Assembly: GCA_003235465.1 (NCBI GenBank) | Contig: QJWD01000130.1 | Span: 1-6,158, forward strand | Source: Nitrospirota bacterium | GTDB taxonomy: Bacteria > Nitrospinota > Nitrospinia > Nitrospinales > VA-1 | Direction: 5' to 3' | DNA length: 6,158 nucleotides | In this document: piece by piece, positions 1 through 5,494 of the stretch | How the letters are laid out: every line of letters starts with the position of its first letter | How positions within the stretch are numbered: position 1 is the first letter of the stretch | Notes under the pieces: generated by a model | Seen by the model: only the letters and a program-made list of their open reading frames with translations | Database searches by the model: none | What the model was told of the DNA's origin: nothing | Program-made: the position numbers and the translations under genes

Positions 1-616
1 AGTCGAAACGGCCGCTCAACTCCTCGATCATCGAGGAAATCTGCGCGTTCTTGTCCTCCAGTTGGCGGTTCAGGTCTTCCATGTCCCGCAGGTTGCCCGC
101 CAGGCGCTTCTTGTCGGCGCGCAGCTCGTTGTTGAGGCCGGCCAGGTTCTTGTGAAAATTCTTGAGCTGGCCTAGCGAGGTTTCGAGCTGCCGGTTCTTC
201 TCGTACAGGGCGTGGTTGAGATCGGCGACCTTGAACACGGCGCGCAGCGCATAGCGGACCTCGCCCGCCTTGAGCGGCTTGGCGAGGTAGGCGTCGGCCC
301 CGGCCTTGCGGGCGGCGATGGCGTCGTCCCGGCCGGGCTGGTAAAGGGAGGTCAGGATCACCGAGGCGCGGGGCTGAAGCTTGCGCACGCGGCGGCACAC
401 CTCGAAGCCGTCGAGCCCGGCGAGCTGGATGGCCGACAGGACGACGTCGAAACGCTCGCCGCGCACCAGTTCGAGGCCGGTATCGGCGGCCGCAGCGGCT
501 TTCACTTCCGCTTCCCCCTCGCCGAGTTCCGCCGCAAGGGCGGTGCGAACGGTTTCCGCGCCGCCGCCATCGCCATCGATCATGAGAATTTTTTTAACCC
601 TGCCGGTGAGGCTCAA
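1..616 (-). CDS. Degenerate receiver-domain (pseudo-receiver) protein with coiled coil, C-terminus outside window
   Basis: The first 205 residues of a protein whose 3' end lies beyond the left edge. Residues 8-128 read as a CheY-like receiver domain: strand 1 is KKILMIDGD (8-16), the DG turn is GLDGFEVCRRVR (67-78), strand 4 with the conserved Thr is VILTS (86-90, T89), and the conserved Lys is in YLAKPL (K113). Two phosphorylation residues are missing: the acceptor Asp is Ala62 (LSAIQL where LLDIML is usual), and the second Asp of the acidic pair is Gly15. The domain therefore probably cannot be phosphorylated in the normal way and may act as a fixed or protein-binding receiver. Residues 130-200 are Leu/Glu/Lys/Gln-rich with heptad-like spacing, a likely coiled coil; an output domain may follow. 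The TTG start (616-614) is chosen because AGGAG sits 6 nt upstream and the receiver begins directly after it. An ATG at 583 would cut off strand 1. Receiver assignment is firm; overall function is unknown. Confidence 0.88.
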   Translation of the reverse strand, partial: MSLTGRVKKILMIDGDGGGAETVRTALAAELGEGEAEVKAAAAADTGLELVRGERFDVVLSAIQLAGLDGFEVCRRVRKLQPRASVILTSLYQPGRDDAIAARKAGADAYLAKPLKAGEVRYALRAVFKVADLNHALYEKNRQLETSLGQLKNFHKNLAGLNNELRADKKRLAGNLRDMEDLNRQLEDKNAQISSMIEELSGRFD

Positions 617-625
617 GCTAGTCTC

Positions 626-643
626 CTATCGGTAGCCCGATAG
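626..643 (-). promoter_or_regulatory. Leader hairpin overlapping the Shine-Dalgarno of the receiver gene
   Basis: A perfect 7-bp inverted repeat, CTATCGG / CCGATAG, with a 4-nt loop. On the minus-strand mRNA its 3' arm ends inside the ribosome binding site AGGAG (627-623), which lies 6 nt before the TTG start at 616. Folding would pair the first two bases of the Shine-Dalgarno. This is seen directly as sequence; a role in translation control, or as an operator on DNA, is inference. Confidence 0.45.
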
Positions 644-772
644 AACCGGGAAACCGCGCCCCGGCCGGGCACGGCCCGCCGGCTCGCCAATAAATTCAGT
701 AACGGCAAAATCGGTGAAAAATCGACTGTTAAAAGAAATAATTCGGCCAGGTGAAAGCCGCATAAGGGCTTG

Positions 773-801
773 ATCTTAGGATAAAAAGGCGATCAAATCA
801 A
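773..801 (-). promoter_or_regulatory. Candidate sigma70-type promoter for the receiver gene
   Basis: On the minus strand TTGATT (801-796) and TAAGAT (778-773) are separated by 17 bp. Each matches the sigma70 consensus at 4 of 6 positions. Transcription would start near 766, giving a leader of about 150 nt before the TTG start at 616. The elements lie within imperfectly nested inverted repeats: TTGATC (770-775) pairs with GATCAA (791-796), and CTTGAT (769-774) pairs with ATCAAG (797-802), so a repressor site overlapping the promoter is possible. The region is AT-rich against a GC-rich background, which fits a promoter but also raises the chance of a random match. Confidence 0.4.
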
Positions 802-844
802 GCGCCGGGGGAAGCTTTTGAGAACACGGGCGCGTGCGGCGGGG

Positions 845-861
845 GCCTTGGGCCCCAAGGC
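845..861 (-). terminator. GC-rich hairpin after the NACHT-FGE gene, possible terminator
   Basis: GCCTTGGG and CCCAAGGC form a perfect 8-bp inverted repeat around one central base (7-bp arms with a 3-nt loop when folded). It starts about 35 bp beyond the stop codon of the upstream minus-strand gene (895-3264). No T-tract follows on the minus strand, so it is not a classic intrinsic terminator. It may stabilise the mRNA 3' end or assist factor-dependent termination. Confidence 0.3.
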
Positions 862-894
862 GGGGGCACCCGCTTCAGAGGGGCGATACGGGGG

Positions 895-3264
895 CTATTC
901 GTCGTCTTCGATTTCCGTGAACCTGGGCCCGGCCACGCAGCGGAAACCCACGTTCAGGCTGCGCTCCTCGGGGTCGAAGGTATTGCGGAAAATGCATTTG
1001 GAATGCACCAGGTAATTGAGCCACGAGCCGCCGCGCACCACGCGCTGGGTGGTGTGCCTGGAGGCGTGCGGCTGGATGCACCATTCCCAGACATTGCCCG
1101 CCATGTCGAAACAGCCGTAGGGGGAGATGCCCTGCTCGAACTCGAGCACCGGCGTGGTCTGCCCGATCATGAAATCGCAGGTGTTGGCGAAACCGTTCTG
1201 GTAGCCCATGGCCTCGCCCCAGGGGTAGTCGCGGCCGTCGGTGCCGCGCGCGGCCTTTTCCCATTCCTTCTCCACCGGCAGGCGCTTGCCGCACCACAGG
1301 GAAAAAATCACCGCCTCGTAATAGTTGACGCCGATGACGGGCTGGTCGTCCCGGCTGGAATATTTCGGGAAGCCCGGCTTGTGGTTGGGGTCGTACTCGC
1401 GGTACAGGGCGTTGGTGACTGGGAATTTCATGATGGCGTATTCCATCATGTCGATCTGGTCGTCGCGGTGCGTCTCGTTCTGATAGATGAATTTCCCCGC
1501 CGGGATGGTGACCATCTCGCCATAGCGGCGGACGACGGCCTGGTTCACCTGTTCCGCGTCGCTGTATTCGGCGAAAAAGCCCGCCAGCTCGGGCATCCGC
1601 TTCAAGGGCTCGAAGTCCAGCCTATCCACCAGATCATGCAGGTCCAGCCCGTCGAGGGCGGCGAGCAGCTCGATGACGGCGAACAGGATCCGCCCGTCGC
1701 GCTTCTCGCGCATAAGCCAGGGCCGGATGCGGGCGATGAGAGCTGCCTTGTCGCCGGTGGCCAGCACATCCTTCAACAGCACCTTGCGAAAGGGCAAAAA
1801 GGCGGGCTCCTGTTCGCGGCACTGGTACTTGAGCAGGTGCTTGACGAGCAGGCGGAGTTTCCCGGCCAGCCGTGGCGCTTCGGGAAGCGCCCGCCCGGCG
1901 AGGAACAGCGCTCCCTCCTCTAGCAGAATTTCGTAGAGCTCGTCGGCGGGCACCATGCCGGCGAGAAAAATCACCGCCTGTTCCCATTTCTCGTCGCGGC
2001 AGTGGGCGCGCACGGTTTCCCGCCAGTCGTCCTGTCCGGCGAGCCGGCAGGCGGCCAGGTACTCCTGGAACGAGGGGTGCCGGTACTGCCAGCGGCGGGC
2101 CGTCTTTCGAATCACCTTGTCCTGAAGCCGCAAGTCGCTGAGGAACGATTCCGCCGCTTCGCCACTCGCCTGGCCCAGCGCCCTCTCGTCTTTTTGATCG
2201 AACCCGAGGCTGTCGAAGCGGGCCGAGCGCCCGGCGAGAAGCTGGCCGAGCGCCACCGCCATGAGTTCCTCGAGCGCGGCGGCGCTTTCCTCCCGCATGC
2301 GGGCGAAAAAGGCGCGGTAGAGATCGCATTTGCCGGCGAGGTCCTCCAGGCCGCCCGCCTCATGCGCGCGGCGGATCACATCGAGCAGGATGGGCGTGCT
2401 GTACAGTTCGGGATAGGCCCGCGCCAGTGCGTTTAGCGGCCGGGAAAGGGCGGCGGCGCCCAGGTAGGCCTTCACCTGCTTGTCGGCGAGCGGCGCGAAC
2501 GACACCTGAAATCCCGCATCCTGGCCCCGGCGCACGACGGAATCGGTGGCCAGCGGGCCGAAGTCGAAACTCCGGCCCGCGAGGACGATGAAATTCGAGA
2601 GGAAGGTGTTGTCGTTGATGAAGATCTCGCAGGAAACCTGAAAGCGGTCCTTCAGTTCCATGTCGTCGAAGCCGTCGAGCAGGAACAGCATCCGGCTGGC
2701 CGCGAACAGGCGCTTGATGGTGGCAAGCAGGACCTTTTCATCGAGCTTGAGGTCGAGAAGCGCCTCCTGCTCCTCGAGAACGGTCTCAAGGATCTCGCGA
2801 AACACGGTTTCGAAGAAATGCGCGAATCCGCTCCCCGTTTCCAGCGCCGACAGATTAAAATACACCGGCAGGGGGTAGTCCGGGTGCGCCGGGCCTTCAA
2901 GCAACTTCTCCTGGTAGCGTTTGAGGTGGATGGTCTTGCCCATGCCGGAGCCGGCCTCGAGGCGCACCTTGAGCTTGGAGGTCCCGAGCAGGTCCTCGTG
3001 GATCACCCGGGGCGTGGGGAACACCTGCTCGTGCAGGCTTTGCCGGTGCCCCGCCGGGTTGTTGTCGAGCAGGTCCCGGCTCAGGCAGGTTTTGCCGCGC
3101 GGCCCAGGGCCGAGAGCCCGGTCGAGGTCGGCTTTCACCCTCGCAAGCTGGTGCTTGCGATAGCAGGCGATGACCCATTCAAACGATTCCTCAAGCGTCG
3201 GCTGAATGGCGGGGGAATCCGCCCCGTGGCGCCGCTTGAAAGGTAAATCGTTTGATTCGCTCAT
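895..3264 (-). CDS. NACHT-type STAND NTPase fused to C-terminal FGE-sulfatase (SUMF1-like) domain
   Basis: A 789-residue soluble protein with no signal peptide or membrane segment. Residues 1-95 match no domain I recognise. The NACHT NTPase spans about 97-260: Walker A AGSGMGKT (104-111; Ala replaces the usual first Gly), Walker B LFLLDGFDD (193-201), and a sensor-like strand ending LAGRS with Arg231. A helical STAND arm follows, ending in the NACHT hallmark HPSFQEYLAA (396-405). Residues 410-580 are helical and unassigned. Residues 583-778 are an FGE-sulfatase domain: MVTIPAG (584-590), RLPVEKEWEKAARG (661-674), YPWGE (680-684), GNVWEWC (723-729), RVVRGGSW (741-748), GFRC (773-776). Of the two active-site cysteines of true FGE, C757 aligns with one; the other position is Leu752, so conversion of sulfatase Cys to formylglycine is doubtful and a ligand-binding or sensing role is more likely. 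STAND ATPases switch by nucleotide-driven oligomerisation; the triggering signal here is unknown. The ATG has a modest GAAGG site about 10 nt upstream. It is divergent from the rhomboid gene. The domain call is firm; the biological role is inferred. Confidence 0.93.
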   Translation of the reverse strand: MSESNDLPFKRRHGADSPAIQPTLEESFEWVIACYRKHQLARVKADLDRALGPGPRGKTCLSRDLLDNNPAGHRQSLHEQVFPTPRVIHEDLLGTSKLKVRLEAGSGMGKTIHLKRYQEKLLEGPAHPDYPLPVYFNLSALETGSGFAHFFETVFREILETVLEEQEALLDLKLDEKVLLATIKRLFAASRMLFLLDGFDDMELKDRFQVSCEIFINDNTFLSNFIVLAGRSFDFGPLATDSVVRRGQDAGFQVSFAPLADKQVKAYLGAAALSRPLNALARAYPELYSTPILLDVIRRAHEAGGLEDLAGKCDLYRAFFARMREESAAALEELMAVALGQLLAGRSARFDSLGFDQKDERALGQASGEAAESFLSDLRLQDKVIRKTARRWQYRHPSFQEYLAACRLAGQDDWRETVRAHCRDEKWEQAVIFLAGMVPADELYEILLEEGALFLAGRALPEAPRLAGKLRLLVKHLLKYQCREQEPAFLPFRKVLLKDVLATGDKAALIARIRPWLMREKRDGRILFAVIELLAALDGLDLHDLVDRLDFEPLKRMPELAGFFAEYSDAEQVNQAVVRRYGEMVTIPAGKFIYQNETHRDDQIDMMEYAIMKFPVTNALYREYDPNHKPGFPKYSSRDDQPVIGVNYYEAVIFSLWCGKRLPVEKEWEKAARGTDGRDYPWGEAMGYQNGFANTCDFMIGQTTPVLEFEQGISPYGCFDMAGNVWEWCIQPHASRHTTQRVVRGGSWLNYLVHSKCIFRNTFDPEERSLNVGFRCVAGPRFTEIEDDE

Positions 3265-3299
3265 TGCATCTAAGCCTTCGAAAATAAAAATTTTTTCAC

Positions 3300-3346
3300 G
3301 CGGTGGCCACGGCTCGGTTTCGGCCCGGGCAAAAGACGGCCACCGC
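3300..3346. repeat. 9-bp perfect inverted repeat in the divergent NACHT-FGE / rhomboid intergenic region
   Basis: GCGGTGGCC (3300-3308) and GGCCACCGC (3338-3346) are perfect reverse complements 29 bp apart, within the 130-bp region between the divergent starts at 3264 and 3395. The left copy also contains the 8-bp palindrome GTGGCCAC (3303-3310). AT-rich patches flank the repeat: 3281-3296, and TATATT at 3347-3352, which could be a -10 for the rhomboid gene although no good -35 lies upstream. The repeat could be a paired operator for both genes or a leader hairpin. Beyond this I see no clear promoter in the region. Confidence 0.4.
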
Positions 3347-3394
3347 TATATTTATCGTAATTCGATAGTATCATATCCCCATCGCGGGGCAGCC

Positions 3395-4039
3395 ATGATT
3401 CCCTTAAGCGACGAAAATCCGACGCGCAGTTTCCCCATCGTGACCATCGGGCTGATCGCGGCCAACGTGGCGGCGTTCGTCTTAAGCTTCGGCCAGATGG
3501 CCGACCCGGAGGCGTTTTTCTCCACCTACGGGCTGATCCCCGCCCGCCTGACCGCCTCGCCGGTGGCCGAGTACCCGCACGTGTTCACGGCGATGTTCCT
3601 GCACGCCGGGCTCATGCACCTGGCGGGCAACATGCTCTACCTGTGGATCTTCGGCAACAACATCGAGGATGCCCTCGGCAAGCTCGGGTTCCTGCTTTTT
3701 TACCTGGTCTCCGGCGTGCTCGCCGCGCTCGGCCACGTGCTCACCGACCCCGGCTCCCCCTTGCCGATGGTGGGGGCGAGCGGGGCCATCGCCGGGGTTC
3801 TCGGCGCCTACATGGTGCTGTACCCGGCGGCCAGGGTGAAAACCCTCATCTTCCTCGGTTTCTTCATGACGGTGGCGCGCATCCCGGCGTGGATTCTGCT
3901 CGGCCTGTGGATTCTCCTGCAGGTGGGAAGCAGTCTCTCGATGCCAACGGATGGCGGCGGGGTGGCGTGGTTCGCGCACATCGGCGGCTTTGTGGTCGGC
4001 GCCGCCCTCATCCATCCCTTCAGGAAAATAGCCGCCTGA
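3395..4039 (+). CDS. Rhomboid family intramembrane serine protease
   Basis: A 214-residue polytopic inner-membrane protease that cleaves transmembrane segments of other proteins within the bilayer. About six membrane helices are visible: roughly 13-32, 62-85, 97-115, 124-144, 149-177 and 188-206. The catalytic dyad is Ser129 in the motif GASGAIAG (127-134) and His195 in AHIGGFVVG (194-202). The oxyanion HxxxN motif is H75-N79 in HLAGN, followed by LYLWIFGNNIED (81-92), a very typical rhomboid block. There is no extra N-terminal cytoplasmic domain, so this is the basic six-helix form. The ATG at 3395 is chosen because the protein then begins MIPLSDENPTR, as usual for this subfamily. The frame stays open upstream to 3206, but that stretch overlaps the divergent gene and is not rhomboid-like. 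The start has only a weak GGGG site 5 nt before it. The stop lies 9 bp from the convergent cinA stop. The substrate is unknown. Confidence 0.95.
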   Translation: MIPLSDENPTRSFPIVTIGLIAANVAAFVLSFGQMADPEAFFSTYGLIPARLTASPVAEYPHVFTAMFLHAGLMHLAGNMLYLWIFGNNIEDALGKLGFLLFYLVSGVLAALGHVLTDPGSPLPMVGASGAIAGVLGAYMVLYPAARVKTLIFLGFFMTVARIPAWILLGLWILLQVGSSLSMPTDGGGVAWFAHIGGFVVGAALIHPFRKIAA

Positions 4040-4048
4040 CCATTAAAA

Positions 4049-5308
4049 CTAAGCCCCACCACCGGTCAGGCGAAGGCGCAGCAGGTTGAGCGCCGCCTGC
4101 GCCGCCCGCTCCTTGTTCAGCCGCCGGTCCTGATGAAAGATAAATTTTTCGCACACCGTGCCCGCGCCGTCGGCGAGGGCGATGAAGGTGAGGCCCACCG
4201 GTTTTTCGTCGCTTGCGCCGCCGGGCCCGGCGATGCCGGTGACCGCGAGCGCCACATCCGCGCCCGAGGTCTTTCGCATGCCTTCCGCCATGGCGCGGGC
4301 GGTCTCTTCGCTCACCGCGCCATGGCGCTCGAGGGTGGCGGCGGGCACGCCGAGGCGATGGGTTTTCGCGGCGTTGGAGTAGGTGACGGAGCCTTCCAGA
4401 AAATACTCCGAACTGCCGGATACGCCGGTGATGCGATGGCCGATCAAACCGCCGGTGCACGATTCGGCTAGCGCCAGGGTGAGCCCTTTCCCGATGAGCA
4501 GGCGGCCGACGGTTTCCTCCAGGGTTTCCTCGCCGGCGGCGTAAATGGCGCCGCCCGCCCGCGCCCGGAACCAGGCTTCGGCCTCGCCGAGTTTTTGATT
4601 CACTTCCTCGTCGTTGTCGCCCGCCGCCAGAAGACGAATGCGCACGCCCAGGTGGGAGGGCAGGGAAGCCACGGTGACGTTAAGGCCTTCGGGTGAACCC
4701 ACCCTCTCCCACAACCCCGCCTCGGAGATGCCGGTGGTGTGAAGAATGCGGTGCGCCACGCGCCGGCGGGAAAGCGGCGCGAAAAGCGGCGTCAGGTATT
4801 TTTCGAACAGGTGGCGCATCTCGAGCGGCACGCCGGGTAGCGCGGCGACGCACTTGCCCTCCCGCTCGAACAGGAGGCCGGGGGCGGTGCCCTTTTCGTT
4901 GATGAGCGCCTTGGCCTTGTTAGGCACCTGGCACTGGCCGAGCACCGCCTCGGGCACCTGCTGGCCGCGCTTCGCATAGAAACGCTCGAGGCCCTCGGCC
5001 ACCGCACCATCGTGATGAAAACCGCTATCGAAATAGCGCGCGAGGACGGGCTTGGTGATGTCGTCGTGGGTGGTGCCGAGGCCGCCGGTAACGATCACCC
5101 AGTCCACCCTTCCCAGCGCCTCGTCCAGCGCGCCCACGATGGCGGCCTCGTCGTCGCCGACCACCGTCGCGCGGCGCACCGCCACCCCCAGGCTGAGCAG
5201 CCGCTCGCCGAGAAAGCGCGCGTTGCCGTCCTGAATGAGGCCGCTCAGCACCTCGTTGCCGATGGATAAAATTTCAGCGCCGGGCAGGCCGCCGCCCTGA
5301 ATAACCAC
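4049..5308 (-). CDS. cinA: CinA family protein: MoCF-like domain plus nicotinamide-nucleotide amidase domain
   Basis: A 419-residue full-length two-domain CinA. Residues about 10-175 are the molybdopterin-binding-like (MoCF, COG1058) domain: AEILSIGNEVLSG (11-23), VTGGLGTTHDDITK (73-86) and ALPGVPLEM (156-164). In characterised CinA proteins this domain hydrolyses ADP-ribose or related pyridine-nucleotide products. Residues about 260-415 are the PncC domain (COG1546), which deamidates nicotinamide mononucleotide to nicotinic acid mononucleotide for NAD recycling: AESCTGGLIG (281-290), GSVTYSNAAK (306-315), HGAVSEETARAMAEG (329-343) and AVTGIAGPGG (355-364). All hallmark motifs are intact, so both activities are expected. 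It acts in the cytoplasm. The start is GTG (5308-5306) with an AGG 9 nt upstream; the family block AEILSIG begins 10 residues later, so the start is only slightly uncertain. It converges on the rhomboid gene with 9 bp between stops and no visible terminator. The name derives from competence induction in Gram-positives; nothing here links it to competence. Confidence 0.96.
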   Translation of the reverse strand: MVIQGGGLPGAEILSIGNEVLSGLIQDGNARFLGERLLSLGVAVRRATVVGDDEAAIVGALDEALGRVDWVIVTGGLGTTHDDITKPVLARYFDSGFHHDGAVAEGLERFYAKRGQQVPEAVLGQCQVPNKAKALINEKGTAPGLLFEREGKCVAALPGVPLEMRHLFEKYLTPLFAPLSRRRVAHRILHTTGISEAGLWERVGSPEGLNVTVASLPSHLGVRIRLLAAGDNDEEVNQKLGEAEAWFRARAGGAIYAAGEETLEETVGRLLIGKGLTLALAESCTGGLIGHRITGVSGSSEYFLEGSVTYSNAAKTHRLGVPAATLERHGAVSEETARAMAEGMRKTSGADVALAVTGIAGPGGASDEKPVGLTFIALADGAGTVCEKFIFHQDRRLNKERAAQAALNLLRLRLTGGGA

Positions 5309-5356
5309 GTGGAATCGCCTCGCTATAAGGGTTTTGCGGGAGGCCCCGCCTGCCCT

Positions 5357-5386
5357 ATTCTACCGGCTCGGGCGGCAATTTGCCAT
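5357..5386 (-). promoter_or_regulatory. Candidate sigma70-type promoter for cinA
   Basis: On the minus strand ATGGCA (5386-5381) and TAGAAT (5362-5357) are separated by 18 bp. The -10 matches consensus at 5 of 6 positions and the -35 at 4 of 6. The start site would be near 5350, about 42 nt before the GTG codon at 5308. The 11-bp palindrome GGCAATTTGCC (5374-5384) overlaps the -35 element and could be a regulator site. Based on sequence match only. Confidence 0.4.
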
Positions 5387-5451
5387 AGACGCAACCGGCG
5401 AATTGAGATAGGCTTGAGACACCTGAACACTGGCCTACTCTAAACCGTTTT

Positions 5452-5471
5452 GCTTTTCGCTGGCGAAAAGC
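5452..5471. repeat. Perfect 9-bp inverted repeat (hairpin) just upstream of the transporter gene
   Basis: GCTTTTCGC (5452-5460) and GCGAAAAGC (5463-5471) are perfect reverse complements separated by TG; as RNA this gives an 8-bp stem with a CUGG loop. It ends 23 bp before the proposed TTG start at 5495. No T-tract follows on either strand, so a terminator is unlikely. An operator or leader hairpin for the transporter gene fits better. Upstream, two TTGAGA copies (5403-5408 and 5414-5419) lie 11 bp apart, but no convincing -10 goes with them. Confidence 0.5.
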
Positions 5472-5494
5472 CCCACCCTGCCCCACCGGTTCCC

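Noticed and set aside
212..643. A 143-codon plus-strand open frame.
   Set aside because: Antisense to the receiver domain, with no family resemblance; explained by the codon pattern of the real gene.
845..1060. A diversity-generating retroelement target: FGE/C-type-lectin fold at the C-terminus of a NACHT protein, with an 8-bp hairpin shortly after the stop codon.
   Set aside because: Known retroelement variable proteins can have this architecture, but the window has no reverse transcriptase, no template repeat resembling 930-1040, and the codons after RGGSW are not the AAC-derived series expected. A search of the flanking genome for a near-copy differing at adenines would settle it.
1003..1923. 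A 306-codon open frame on the plus strand.
   Set aside because: It lies wholly antisense to the NACHT-FGE coding region, whose motifs are clear. Long antisense frames are common in GC-rich genes, and its translation shows no recognisable domain.
3206..3394. An N-terminal extension of the rhomboid protein.
   Set aside because: The frame is open, but the first part overlaps the divergent NACHT-FGE gene, the residues are not rhomboid-like, and the ATG at 3395 gives the usual family N-terminus.
4037..4060. A terminator between the convergent rhomboid and cinA genes.
   Set aside because: Only 9 bp separate the stops and I see no stem-loop with a T-tract; a terminator would have to lie inside the opposing coding region.
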